Source of the DNA: Treponema sp.
Lineage (GTDB): Bacteria; Spirochaetota; Spirochaetia; Treponematales; UBA12059
Assembly: GCA_012517645.1 (NCBI GenBank)
Contig: JAAYUR010000086.1
Coordinates: 1-15,164, forward strand
Length of the DNA stretch: 15,164 nucleotides
Direction: 5' to 3'
The position numbers and the translations under genes were made by a program. Of the stretch, positions 5,958-13,905 are shown one piece after another (within the stretch, counting starts at the first letter, position 1; each line of letters opens with the position of its first letter). The notes below the pieces were generated by a model. It made no database searches. It saw nothing but the letters and a program-made list of their open reading frames with translations, and was not told where the DNA came from.

Positions 5958-6680
5958 GTGAGGGGCTTGGCGGAATCGCGGAGGACTGCGGCTGCGGGGG
6001 TCGCGGTCCAGAAGACCAGCCTGATCGATTTTCCCGGCAGGGTGTCGTCGGTCCTCTTCTTCGCGGGCTGTAATTTCCGCTGTCCCTATTGCCACAATCC
6101 CGACCTGGTCCGGCCGCCCTTCCCGGACGACCTGGGAACCCTGGAGGAGGCCCTGTCTTTCCTGGAAACACGAAGGAGCGTCCTTTCCGGGGTCGTCCTC
6201 TCCGGGGGGGAACCCCTGGTATGGGAGGGCCTGCCGAACCTGGCCGAAGAACTGCGGGGCCGGGGCTTCAAGGTAAAGCTGGACACCAACGGCTCCTTCC
6301 CGGACCGGATCGAGGACGTGGGGGCGGACTACGTCGCCCTGGATCTGAAAACGGCCCCGGACCGCTACGATCGGGTGGCGCCGGGTGTTCCGGATGCGGG
6401 AGCTAAGGTCTTGGAATCGCTTCGAGTCGTGCGTTCCCTGGGGGTGCCGTACGAACTCCGCATCACCTGCGCTCCCGGGGTCGCGGAGCCCGAGGATATC
6501 CGGGTGCTCGCGGAGCTTCTCCTGCCCGAGGACTCCGTAGCCCTACAGGGATTCCGGCCCCTGCGGGTCCTGGATCCCCGATGGGGGTCTTTCCCGGCCA
6601 CGCCGGAACGGCTCCTGGAGGAGTACGCCCGGGAACTCGGGAAGCGGGCCGCCCGGGTGCGGATCCGTTCGTCCTTCTGA
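5958..6680 (+). CDS. nrdG: Anaerobic ribonucleotide reductase activating protein (radical SAM)
   Basis: This 240-residue radical SAM enzyme belongs to the NrdG2 type. VQKTSLIDFPG (residues 17-27) precedes the cluster motif CNFRCPYC (Cys38, Cys42, Cys45), and SGGEP at 82-86 contacts SAM. The product cleaves SAM with a [4Fe-4S] cluster and abstracts hydrogen from the reductase glycine. In this operon that glycine is on the separate upstream protein rather than on NrdD. The frame opens with GTG at 5958, six bases after the upstream stop and without a clear ribosome binding site, so translation is probably coupled. A TTG at 5967 is an alternative start; family alignment requires only about eight residues before VQKTSL. 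It is the last gene of the nrd operon. Confidence 0.92.
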   Translation: MRGLAESRRTAAAGVAVQKTSLIDFPGRVSSVLFFAGCNFRCPYCHNPDLVRPPFPDDLGTLEEALSFLETRRSVLSGVVLSGGEPLVWEGLPNLAEELRGRGFKVKLDTNGSFPDRIEDVGADYVALDLKTAPDRYDRVAPGVPDAGAKVLESLRVVRSLGVPYELRITCAPGVAEPEDIRVLAELLLPEDSVALQGFRPLRVLDPRWGSFPATPERLLEEYARELGKRAARVRIRSSF

Positions 6681-6686
6681 GTCTCC

Positions 6687-6711
6687 GGATCCGATTGACT
6701 AGGACGGATCC
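6687..6711 (+). other. Inverted repeat after nrdG
   Basis: GGATCCG (6687-6693) and CGGATCC (6705-6711) form a 7-bp stem with an 11-base loop directly after the nrdG stop. There is no T-run, so at best it is an imperfect or Rho-assisted end of the nrd operon. Confidence 0.3.
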
Positions 6712-6752
6712 CGAGGGCGGCACAAGCTTCGTATCACTATAGCGGTTGAACC

Positions 6753-6768
6753 CCCCGGCGCTCCGGGG
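6753..6768 (+). promoter_or_regulatory. Hairpin over the lhr translation start region
   Basis: CCCCGG (6753-6758) and CCGGGG (6763-6768) form a 6-bp stem with a CGCT loop. The 3' arm is the only ribosome-binding-like sequence before the ATG at 6773, so the hairpin would mask it. It also lies in the spacer of a weak promoter candidate TTGAAC-N17-TACCAT (6746-6774), which would place a transcript start near the second ATG at 6782. Confidence 0.3.
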
Positions 6769-6772
6769 TACC

Positions 6773-9700
6773 ATGCTCGACATGGACCATCCGTTCCCGC
6801 CCGGATTTCACCCCCTGATCGCGCCCTGGTTCCTGGGGACCTATGGAGAACCCACGGCGGTTCAACGGGAGGCTTGGCACCGGATCGCCGCGGGGCAGGA
6901 CGTTCTTGCCCTGGCGCCCACGGGGAGCGGGAAGACCTTGGCCGCCTTCCTGGACGCGATTTCCCGGTTTGTCCTGGGTGAGTATGACCCGGCCCGGCTC
7001 TCGGTGCTCTACGTCTCCCCCCTCAAGGCCTTGAACGAGGATATCCGCGCCAATCTCCGGGAGCCCCTCGTGTCCCTCAGGGCTCGTTTCGAGGGGGAAG
7101 GGCTGGCCTTTCCGGACATCCGGGTGGAAACACGATCCGGGGATACACCCGCCGCGGACCGGAGGCGGTTCCTGGTTCGGCCGCCCTCCATCCTGGCTAC
7201 CACCCCGGAGAGCCTGGCCATCCTTCTGTTGAGCCCACGGGGAAGATCCGTCCTCTCCCAAGTCCGTCTGCTCATCCTGGACGAAATCCATGCGGTCCTG
7301 GATTCCAAGCGGGGCGCCTTCCTGGCCTGCCAGATCGGGGCTCTGTCCCTCCTGGCCGGGGAGTTTCGCAGGATCGCCCTTTCCGCCACGGTGAGCCCGG
7401 CGGAGACCGCCGCGGCCTTTGTCGGGGGTCTTCGGAAGGTTCCCGCCGGAGACGGAAGGGCCGGGTTCCGGTACGAGCCCCGACCGGTGGTGGTCGTCGC
7501 TCCCCCGGCGGAAAAGAGGATCGACCTTTCCGTGGAGTATCCGGCCCCTCCTGCCCAGGATCCGAAGGCGGTACCAGGAGACGAACTGCCGGAGTCCTCC
7601 CGGTATGCGGCCCTGGTGAGCGATCTAGACCGGCGGATCCGCAGGAACCGTTCGACCCTGGTGTTCACGGATTCCCGTCGCAGGGCGGAGCGGATCGCCT
7701 TTCTTCTAAACGAGAAGGTCGGGACGGGGGCGGCCTACGCCCACCACGGATCCCTGTCCAAGGATGTTCGGCGCATGGTGGAGGAACGCCTCAAGGCCGG
7801 CGAGCTTCCCTGCGTCGTGGCCACGGGATCCCTGGAGCTGGGGATCGACGTGGGCTCCGTGGACGAGGTGGTCCTGGCGGGTTCCCCTCCGGCGGTCTCG
7901 CCCGCCCTTCAGCGGGTGGGACGGTCCGGCCACGGGGTCGGCCGGGCGAGCCGAGGTATCCTATTCCCCTTCCACGGCATGGACTTGCTGCGCGCCGCCG
8001 CCCTGGCCGGGGCTGTCCGGGACCGGGAGATCGAGCCGTCGGCTCCTGTGGAGAACCCCCTGGACATCCTGGCCCAGGCGATCCTGGCTCTCTGCTCGAC
8101 CGGGGACCGGGACGTCGACGCCCTGTACGAGGACATCCGCGCCGTTTCGCCCTTCCGGACCCTCTCCCGACAGGCCTACGACGGGGTCGTGGAGATGCTC
8201 GCGGGCCGCTACGAGTCCGCCCGGCTGAGGGAACTCAAGCCTCGGCTTCGCTTCGACCGGGCTTCCGGCGTCCTGAGCGCCGCGGAGGGGACGGTCCAGC
8301 TCCTGTACTCCTCCGGCGGCGCCATCCCGGACCGGGGAGTGTATTCCCTGCGTCTGTCGGACGGCACCCGGATCGGGGAGCTCGACGAGGAGTTCGTATG
8401 GGAGCGAAAGGTCGGGGACGCTTTCTCCTTCGGAACCCGTTCCTGGCGCATCCGGGACATCGGGCCCGAGGCCGTAGTGGTGGTTCCCCTGGACCGACCT
8501 GCGGATTTCGTGCCCTTCTGGAAAGGGGAAGCCCGGTACCGAAGTCCGGTCCTGGTTCGCAGGACCCTGGAGCTATCCGCGTCCTTCGATCCCGGGGGCT
8601 TTCCGCCGGGGGTTCTGGAGGACTTGGGAATGACGACGGAAGCCCGGACCGCTCTGGGGCGGTTTTTGGAGTCCCAGGTCCGGGCCCAGCAGGGCGCGCC
8701 CCTGGCCGGCCCATCCTGTCTACCCTTGGAGCTCTGTTCCGACCCGGGACTCCGGGGCGACGCGGTCACTGCGGTCCTGCACACCCTCCGGGGCGGGGCT
8801 GTGAACGAGCCGTTGTCCCTGGCCTTGGGCGCGGAACTCGAGGATGCCTTGGGCGTCCGGATCGAGACGATCGCGGACGAGGACTTCGTGCTGGTCCTCC
8901 TTCCCCTGGTGCCGGGGGTCTCCGCGGACTCGGCGATTCGGGATGCCCTGGCGCGCTTGGGGGATCCGGGTCGCCGGGAGCGCCGCCTTCGATCCCGGCT
9001 GGAACGGTCCGGAGTCTTCGGGGCCGCCTTCCGGGAGGCGGCGGGCAGGTCCCTGATCCTGCCCCGGGCGGGATTCGGCAAGCGCACCCCCCTGTGGATC
9101 ACCCGGCTCCGGTCCAAGCGGCTCTTCGACGCGGTCAGCTCCTTCGGGGACTTCCCGGTCGCCGCGGAGGCCTGGAGGACCTGTCTGGTCGACCTCTTCT
9201 ACCTTGCGGAGCTCGGCCGCCTTCTTGAGGGCATAGCGGACGGCCGCATAGGGGTTCCGGTTTTCCGCACCCGAGCCCCCAGCCCCTTCGCCCGGGAGGC
9301 GGTCTGGCAGGAGACGAACCGCTTCCTGTACGAGGGGGATGGATCCGGGGGGAGGTCGGGGGTCTCCCTGTCCGATCGGGCCATCGAGGAAGCCCTGGGC
9401 GCCCCGGCTCTTCGCCCAACCTTGAGCGCGGGGCTGGTATCGGACTTCGAATCCCGCCTGCGCAGGGAACTCACCGGCTGGGCGCCCGAGGACGGGCCTG
9501 CTCTGGCGGAATGGGTCAAGGAGCGGGTCTTCATCCCCGGGGACGAATGGAACGCCCTAGCGGCGAGTCTAGGTGAGGACGCGAAGAGCTCTCTCCGGAA
9601 CGACCCGACCCTGGGCGGCCGGATAGCCCGGATCCGGCCGGGAGGGCTCGACCTGTATATCCACGAGGAGAGAAGGCCGGAGTTCGAGGCGGATCCTCGG

Positions 9701-11134
9701 GCGGTCCTGGCGGAATGGCTCCGGTACGAGGGTCCCGTGGCTCCGGCACGGGTCGGCTCGGTTCTGGGCATCCGGGAGGAGGAGGCCCTGTCCGTCCTGG
9801 CCGCCCTGGCAGAGGAAGGGATCCTCGCGGCGGGGGTTCGGGTCGAGGGCCGGACGGAGGATCTATTCTGCGACGAGACCAACCTGGAGCTCCTCCTGCG
9901 TCTGACCCGGAAGGCCGCCCGGCCCAGGGTGGACGAGCGGCCTCTCTCGGACCTTCCGCTGTTCCTGGCGAGAATCCAGGGTCTCGTCGGGAACCGGCCG
10001 GAGCGCCCTTGGGCGCCCCTGGCGGGCTGGGCGGCTCCGGTTCGGCTCTGGGAGTCGGATCTCCTTCCCGCCCGGGATCCGGAGTACACCCCGGCCCGGC
10101 TGGATCGGGATTTCGCGGAGGGCCGATGCGTCTGGTTCGGCGCGGGGCGGGAAACCGCGGGGATTTGCGCGCCCGAGGACTTGGATCTGGTTCTTCCGGA
10201 CCGTCCCTCGGCGTCGGAGGTGGTTCCGGACGGCTTCGCGGATTTCTGGGCTGTTCGGGACGCCTCGGGCCGTTCCGTCGAGGAATGCGTCCGGATCCTC
10301 TGGGAGGAGGCCTGGAGGGGGATGGCATCTTCGGATTCCTGGGAAACCCTGCGCTCCGGGCTTCGATCGGGCTTCGGTTTCCGGGCCTCCGTCCTCCCGG
10401 ACGCGGGATATCCGCGCCCGGAGCCTTCCTCGTACGGTGTCCCTCGCCGCATCCCCCGGGCTCTAAGGGACCGATGGCGGGGCGGGCCGCCCGTCGCGGG
10501 TCGATGGTTTTCCCTGGCGGCGGAGGGCGATCCCGATCCCCTGGACCGGGATCAGTTGGATCGGGAGCGGGTCCGGCTCCTTGCCCGCCGCTGGGGCATC
10601 CTCTGTCGGTCTTTACTGGAGCGCGAGGTGCCGGCCCTGGGCTGGGCGCGGCTCCTGCGGGCTTTGCGATCCATGGAGCTGGCGGGGGAAATTCTGGCGG
10701 GAAGGTTTTTCGCGGGCCTCGGGGGCCTCCAGTTCATGAGCCCCGAGGCCTTCAATACCTTTCAAAGCCCGGATAACCTCGGCGAGACGTATTGGCTGAA
10801 CGCCTGCGACCCGGCAAGCCTGGCCGGGGTAACCGCGGAGGGCTTGCCCCGGGATCTGCCGCCCCGAACGGCCTCCTCGCGGCTCTGTTACCGGGGAACC
10901 CGGCTTGCCGCGGTCTCCCTGAGGAAGGGTCGGGAGGTGAGGGTCTTGGATGACGGGGGAGATCCGGAGGCGACCCTGGCCTTCCTGAAGATACCCCGGA
11001 CTCGCCGGGTGGATCCGGAGCGGAAGGTGGTCGTGGAAACCGTGAACGGAGCGGCCGCCGCTGACGGACCCTACGCCTCGGTCCTCAAGGACCTGGGCTT
11101 CGAGGCGGACCGCGGCAGGATGGTGCTCTGGTAG
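6773..11134 (+). CDS. lhr: Lhr-type large DNA helicase (superfamily 2, DEIH box)
   Basis: This 1,453-residue protein is the length of full Lhr (core plus C-terminal domain; about 1,500 in the family). Counting from the ATG at 6773, motif I APTGSGKT is at 48-55, motif II DEIH at 170-173, motif III SAT at 204-206, and motif VI QRVGRSGH at 380-387, with HHGSLS and LELGIDVGSVDEVVLAGSP between. These are Lhr features. A winged helix and Lhr-specific domain follow to about residue 850, then the poorly conserved C-terminal half. Lhr proteins are ATP-dependent 3'-5' translocases that unwind DNA and RNA-DNA hybrids and are linked to DNA repair. The open frame extends to a TTG at 6746, but 6773 (weak GGGG) or the ATG at 6782 fit better. 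It sits 92 bases after nrdG, probably in its own unit. Confidence 0.93.
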   Translation: MLDMDHPFPPGFHPLIAPWFLGTYGEPTAVQREAWHRIAAGQDVLALAPTGSGKTLAAFLDAISRFVLGEYDPARLSVLYVSPLKALNEDIRANLREPLVSLRARFEGEGLAFPDIRVETRSGDTPAADRRRFLVRPPSILATTPESLAILLLSPRGRSVLSQVRLLILDEIHAVLDSKRGAFLACQIGALSLLAGEFRRIALSATVSPAETAAAFVGGLRKVPAGDGRAGFRYEPRPVVVVAPPAEKRIDLSVEYPAPPAQDPKAVPGDELPESSRYAALVSDLDRRIRRNRSTLVFTDSRRRAERIAFLLNEKVGTGAAYAHHGSLSKDVRRMVEERLKAGELPCVVATGSLELGIDVGSVDEVVLAGSPPAVSPALQRVGRSGHGVGRASRGILFPFHGMDLLRAAALAGAVRDREIEPSAPVENPLDILAQAILALCSTGDRDVDALYEDIRAVSPFRTLSRQAYDGVVEMLAGRYESARLRELKPRLRFDRASGVLSAAEGTVQLLYSSGGAIPDRGVYSLRLSDGTRIGELDEEFVWERKVGDAFSFGTRSWRIRDIGPEAVVVVPLDRPADFVPFWKGEARYRSPVLVRRTLELSASFDPGGFPPGVLEDLGMTTEARTALGRFLESQVRAQQGAPLAGPSCLPLELCSDPGLRGDAVTAVLHTLRGGAVNEPLSLALGAELEDALGVRIETIADEDFVLVLLPLVPGVSADSAIRDALARLGDPGRRERRLRSRLERSGVFGAAFREAAGRSLILPRAGFGKRTPLWITRLRSKRLFDAVSSFGDFPVAAEAWRTCLVDLFYLAELGRLLEGIADGRIGVPVFRTRAPSPFAREAVWQETNRFLYEGDGSGGRSGVSLSDRAIEEALGAPALRPTLSAGLVSDFESRLRRELTGWAPEDGPALAEWVKERVFIPGDEWNALAASLGEDAKSSLRNDPTLGGRIARIRPGGLDLYIHEERRPEFEADPRAVLAEWLRYEGPVAPARVGSVLGIREEEALSVLAALAEEGILAAGVRVEGRTEDLFCDETNLELLLRLTRKAARPRVDERPLSDLPLFLARIQGLVGNRPERPWAPLAGWAAPVRLWESDLLPARDPEYTPARLDRDFAEGRCVWFGAGRETAGICAPEDLDLVLPDRPSASEVVPDGFADFWAVRDASGRSVEECVRILWEEAWRGMASSDSWETLRSGLRSGFGFRASVLPDAGYPRPEPSSYGVPRRIPRALRDRWRGGPPVAGRWFSLAAEGDPDPLDRDQLDRERVRLLARRWGILCRSLLEREVPALGWARLLRALRSMELAGEILAGRFFAGLGGLQFMSPEAFNTFQSPDNLGETYWLNACDPASLAGVTAEGLPRDLPPRTASSRLCYRGTRLAAVSLRKGREVRVLDDGGDPEATLAFLKIPRTRRVDPERKVVVETVNGAAAADGPYASVLKDLGFEADRGRMVLW

Positions 11135-11161
11135 CGCGAATCGGGCAAAGCCCGAGTCGCG
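11135..11161 (+). terminator. Hairpin directly after lhr
   Basis: CGCGAATCGGGC and GCCCGAGTCGCG pair over 11 of 12 positions around an AAA loop, starting on the base after the lhr stop. The position suits a terminator or 3'-end stabiliser, but no T-run follows. Confidence 0.4.
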
Positions 11162-11308
11162 GTGCGGTTCGAGCCCTGTGCGCTCGAACCGGCTGTCCCG
11201 GAAAGGGCCTCGCCGGTGCCGCGGTGCGGTTTGCGCACAGCGCCAACCGGCTGCCCCAAAGCGGCTTTTGCGGGCCGGGGCGCCGCGGAATCCTGAGCGG
11301 GTGCGGTT
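11159..11308. repeat. Three-copy hairpin-bearing intergenic repeat
   Basis: The sequence GCGGTGCGGTT occurs at 11159-11169 and 11221-11231, and as GCGGGTGCGGTT at 11297-11308. In the first two copies it is followed, after unrelated bases, by AACCGGCTGYCCC (11187-11199, 11245-11257). The unit therefore has conserved ends and a variable centre. Each centre forms a stem: a perfect 9-bp stem CGGTTCGAG/CTCGAACCG (11165-11191), and a 10-bp stem with one mismatch around an ACA loop (11227-11249). The different inner bases with preserved pairing resemble REP-like intergenic elements or a structured RNA. The whole spacer 11135-11420 holds no credible gene. Confidence 0.55.
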
Positions 11309-11338
11309 AAAACGAGCGGGGCGCCCGAGGGCGCCCCG
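11307..11338 (-). terminator. Probable intrinsic terminator of the EF-G-like gene
   Basis: On the minus strand a perfect 9-bp GC stem (CGGGGCGCC/GGCGCCCCG, 11317-11325 with 11330-11338, 4-base loop) is followed by CTCGTTTTAA. It lies about 80 bases beyond the stop of the EF-G-like gene. The T-run is short, and it is separated from the stem by four bases. Confidence 0.5.
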
Positions 11339-11363
11339 TGTACGCTTGCCAACGACCAGGCGG

Positions 11364-11394
11364 GCCGGTTTCGCGGTTTTCCCGCGAAGCCGGC
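11364..11394. other. Long hairpin between EF-G-like gene and its terminator
   Basis: GCCGGTTTCGCGG (11364-11376) pairs with CCGCGAAGCCGGC (11382-11394) across all 13 positions, counting one G-U, with a 5-base loop. It lies 27 bases beyond the stop of the EF-G-like gene and has no T-run on either side. It may be an mRNA 3'-end stabiliser or another member of the hairpin cluster in this spacer. Confidence 0.45.
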
Positions 11395-11420
11395 GGACGA
11401 ACCGGCGGAAGGACGGTTCG

Positions 11421-13517
11421 CTATTCTTCCTCTTCCTCCTGGATCCGGAAGGCCTGGGCCGCCTTGATGACGTCCTCGGCGATCTTGCCGGAAATCGGGG
11501 AGTAGTGGGAGAACTCCACCTCGAAGGACCCGGTGCCGCTGGTCATGGCCCTGAGGTCGATGGAGTACCGCAAGAGTTCCGCCTGGGGAGCCTGAGCCTT
11601 CACCTCGACGATCCCTCCGCCAACGGGCTGCTGACCGGAAATCCGGCCGCGTCGGCCGGAGAGGTCGGACATGATGTCCCCGAGGTACTTCTCCTCCACG
11701 AAGACCGTCAGGTTCATGATGGGCTCCAGCAGTACCGGGCCCGCCTGACGCATGCACTCCCGGAAGGCGCCCCGGGCCGCGATCTTGAAGGCCATTTCCG
11801 AGGAATCCACGGGGTGTTCCTTGCCGTCCACGATCATGGTCTTGACGTCCACGACGGGGTAGCCCGCCACGACACCGGCTTCCATGGCCTGGTGGATGCC
11901 CTTTTCGATGCCGGGGATGAAGCCCTTGGAAACAGCGCCGCCGAAGATCTTGTTCTCGAACTCGTACTGCTTGCCCCGTTCCAGGGGCTCGATGTCGAAG
12001 ACAACCCGGGCGTACTGTCCATGACCGCCGGTCTGCTTCTTGTGGGTGTACTCGGCGTGGGCCTTCTTGGTTATGGTCTCCCGGTAGGCCACCCGGGGGG
12101 TCCGGGTTTCCACGGCGATCTTGGCGCCGGTCTTGATCTTTTCCAAGATCATGTTTATCTGGAGCTCGCCCATCCCGGAAATGACGGTCTCCTTGGTCTC
12201 GCTGTCGAACCGGACCTGGAAGGTCAGGTCCTCCTCCGCGGCCTTGTACAGGAGCTCGGACATCTTGTCCTCTTCCTTCTTATTGACCGCGGAGATGGCC
12301 AGGGCGTGGACCGGCTGGGGCAGACGCAGGGGCGCGAAGGCGAACTGCTCCTCGTGCAGGGTCAAGGTGTCGTTGGTCTTGAGACCCGCCACCTTGGAAG
12401 TTAGCCCGATATCCCCGGCGCAGAGCTCCGGGACTTCCTCGAGCTTCTTGCCCTGGGCCCGGTACAGCTTGCCGATCTTCTCCTTCTTGTTCTCCCGGAC
12501 GTTGAACAGTTCCGTGTCCGGGGTGAGCTTGCCGGAAAAGACCTTGAAGAAGGAAAGCCGGCCGGAGAACTGGTCGATCTGGGTCCGGATGACCAGGGCC
12601 GTGGTCGGCTTGGACGGATCCACGCCGAACTCCATTTCCTCTCCCTTGGAGTTCTTGACGACCTCGGGCTTCAGCGCCATGGGCGAGGGGGCGATCTCCG
12701 CGAGGAAGTCGAGCAGGGCGGCGCAGCCGGAGTTCCTGAGCCCCGCTCCCGCGAAGGCCGGGAGGATGCGGTTGGCGGCCAGGGCTTCGGAAAGACCCTT
12801 CACGATGTCTTCCTGGGAAAGCTCTCCCGCTTCCAGGTACTTCTCCATGAGCTCGTCGTCCCCCTCCGCGGCGGCTTCCGAGAGCCGGGCCCGGGCTTCC
12901 TGAAAGGCGGAGGCGAATTCCGCGGGGATCTCGGAGGCCGCTTCCTTCTGCTCTCCCGAAGAGGGGAGGGGATAGGCCTTGCCGTTCACCACATCGATCA
13001 CGCCCTTGAAGGATGAACCGCCCCCCATGGGAAGGGTCACCGGGACCGCGCTCATCTTGAACTTTTCCTTGATGTCCGCCAGGGTGGCGTCGAAATCGGC
13101 GCGTTCCTCGTCGAGCTTGGAGATGAAGATACAGCGGGGTTTCTCCCGTTTTTCCAACTCCCTCCAGAGCTTGATGGTCTCGATCTGGACCCCGCTCTTG
13201 CCGTCGACGAGGAGCAGGGCCGTCTCGCAGGAGCGGAAGGCCAGGATCACGTCCCCCACGAAGTCGGAAGAACCGGGCGTGTCGATAAAATTGATATTCT
13301 TGCCCCTCCACTCCATGTGGCAGAAGGCCGCGTGAAGGGAGATCTTGCGGGCGATCTCGTCCTCCATGTAGTCGCTGACGGTTTTGCCCGAGTCCACGGT
13401 CTCCGGCTTGGAGATGGCCCCGCCCGTGAAGAGCAGGTGCTCGAGCAAGGAAGTTTTTCCCGTCCCTCCGTGTCCCGCCAGGGCCACGTTCCGGATGAGA
13501 TCGGTCGTAAAGGCCAT
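11421..13517 (-). CDS. fusA: Elongation factor G-like translation GTPase (EF-G II-type paralogue)
   Basis: This 698-residue protein spans all EF-G domains. The GTPase has G1 GHGGTGKT (15-22), G3 DTPGSSDF (79-86) and G4 SKLD (133-136). Domain IV carries GGHGQYARV and the C-terminus ends in five glutamates. Standard EF-G has AHIDAGKT, DTPGHVDF and NKMD; here the catalytic histidine after DTPG is replaced by serine and switch I is degenerate. This matches the divergent EF-G II-like paralogues seen beside canonical EF-G in many bacteria, including treponemes, whose role in elongation or recycling is poorly defined. It is thus probably not the housekeeping translocase. The chosen ATG at 13517 has AAGGAG five bases upstream and begins MAFTTDLIRNVALAG; the frame is open 57 codons further upstream but that part does not resemble EF-G. 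Confidence 0.93.
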   Translation of the reverse strand: MAFTTDLIRNVALAGHGGTGKTSLLEHLLFTGGAISKPETVDSGKTVSDYMEDEIARKISLHAAFCHMEWRGKNINFIDTPGSSDFVGDVILAFRSCETALLLVDGKSGVQIETIKLWRELEKREKPRCIFISKLDEERADFDATLADIKEKFKMSAVPVTLPMGGGSSFKGVIDVVNGKAYPLPSSGEQKEAASEIPAEFASAFQEARARLSEAAAEGDDELMEKYLEAGELSQEDIVKGLSEALAANRILPAFAGAGLRNSGCAALLDFLAEIAPSPMALKPEVVKNSKGEEMEFGVDPSKPTTALVIRTQIDQFSGRLSFFKVFSGKLTPDTELFNVRENKKEKIGKLYRAQGKKLEEVPELCAGDIGLTSKVAGLKTNDTLTLHEEQFAFAPLRLPQPVHALAISAVNKKEEDKMSELLYKAAEEDLTFQVRFDSETKETVISGMGELQINMILEKIKTGAKIAVETRTPRVAYRETITKKAHAEYTHKKQTGGHGQYARVVFDIEPLERGKQYEFENKIFGGAVSKGFIPGIEKGIHQAMEAGVVAGYPVVDVKTMIVDGKEHPVDSSEMAFKIAARGAFRECMRQAGPVLLEPIMNLTVFVEEKYLGDIMSDLSGRRGRISGQQPVGGGIVEVKAQAPQAELLRYSIDLRAMTSGTGSFEVEFSHYSPISGKIAEDVIKAAQAFRIQEEEEE

Positions 13518-13571
13518 AAGCGCTCCTTGATTGTTAAGGCCCGGGGATCCCAAGCCTAAAGGACTGCCGCC

Positions 13572-13601
13572 ATGATAGAACCCGATTTTTCCGGTTGTCA
13601 A
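13572..13601 (-). promoter_or_regulatory. Sigma-70 promoter of the EF-G-like gene
   Basis: On the minus strand, TTGACA (13596-13601) is followed after 18 bases by TATCAT (13572-13577, 5 of 6). It would start transcription near 13565, giving a leader of about 48 bases before the ATG at 13517. Its presence supports the downstream start over the longer open frame. Confidence 0.7.
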
Positions 13602-13688
13602 GGGAAAAAGCCCGGGCCTGCGGCCGAGCGCCCTCCGGAGGCTTCGCCGGGCAGCCGGGAAGGCTTGACCCTGTCGGGGAACCTTCAA

Positions 13689-13718
13689 TTGACAAAGGAT
13701 TTGCCTTCGGCCTAGAGT
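13689..13718 (+). promoter_or_regulatory. Promoter of the tRNA-Pro/tRNA-Arg unit
   Basis: TTGACA (13689-13694) is followed after 18 bases by TAGAGT (13713-13718, 4 of 6). The expected start near 13725 is a few bases before the mature tRNA-Pro, as is common for bacterial tRNA genes. Confidence 0.65.
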
Positions 13719-13730
13719 ACGCGGGTGCTC

Positions 13731-13803
13731 CGGGACGTTGCCTAGCGGCTAAGGCGCCAGCTTTGGGAGCTGGATATCGGCGGTTCAAATCCGCCCGTCC
13801 CGA
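13731..13803 (+). tRNA. tRNA-Pro (anticodon UGG)
   Basis: A complete 73-base cloverleaf is visible. The acceptor CGGGACG pairs with CGTCCCG over 7 bp. The D arm is GCC/GGC. The anticodon stem CCAGC/GCTGG encloses loop TTTGGGA with anticodon TGG at 13764-13766 and G at position 37. The T arm is GGCGG-TTCAAAT-CCGCC and the discriminator is A. A C at position 1 paired with G72 is typical of bacterial tRNA-Pro. CCA is not encoded. Confidence 0.96.
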
Positions 13804-13829
13804 GTTCCCGCGCGCGGAAGAGCGCGGAG

Positions 13830-13903
13830 GGGATCATAGCTCAACCGGATAGAGCAACCGCCTTCTAAGCGGTAGGTCGGGGGTTCGAGTCCCTCTGGTC
13901 CCG
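13830..13903 (+). tRNA. tRNA-Arg (anticodon UCU)
   Basis: A complete 74-base cloverleaf. The acceptor GGGATCA pairs with TGGTCCC with one G-U. The D arm is GCTC/GAGC. The anticodon stem ACCGC/GCGGT encloses CTTCTAA with anticodon TCT, reading AGA/AGG codons. The T arm is GGGGG-TTCGAGT-CCCTC and the discriminator is G. CCA is not encoded. It follows tRNA-Pro by 26 bases and is probably cut from the same transcript. A TTTT run follows directly and overlaps the stop codon of the convergent membrane protein gene. Confidence 0.96.
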
Positions 13904-13905
13904 TT

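Noticed and set aside
6723..6750. A third NrdR box at TCACTATAGCGGTTG upstream of lhr
   Set aside because: The left half matches, but the half-sites are two bases too far apart and there is no partner box.
9199..10452. 417-codon and other long open frames opposite lhr
   Set aside because: Arg/Ser/Pro-rich shadow translation of the helicase coding sequence; no motif or start context.
11159..11200. A tRNA-like GGTTCGAG segment in the lhr/EF-G spacer
   Set aside because: It resembles a T arm, but no acceptor, D or anticodon arm can be built; the pairing is a simple 9-bp hairpin.
13518..13688. N-terminal extension of the EF-G-like protein to 13688
   Set aside because: The added residues do not resemble EF-G, and the promoter at 13572-13601 and the AAGGAG support the ATG at 13517.
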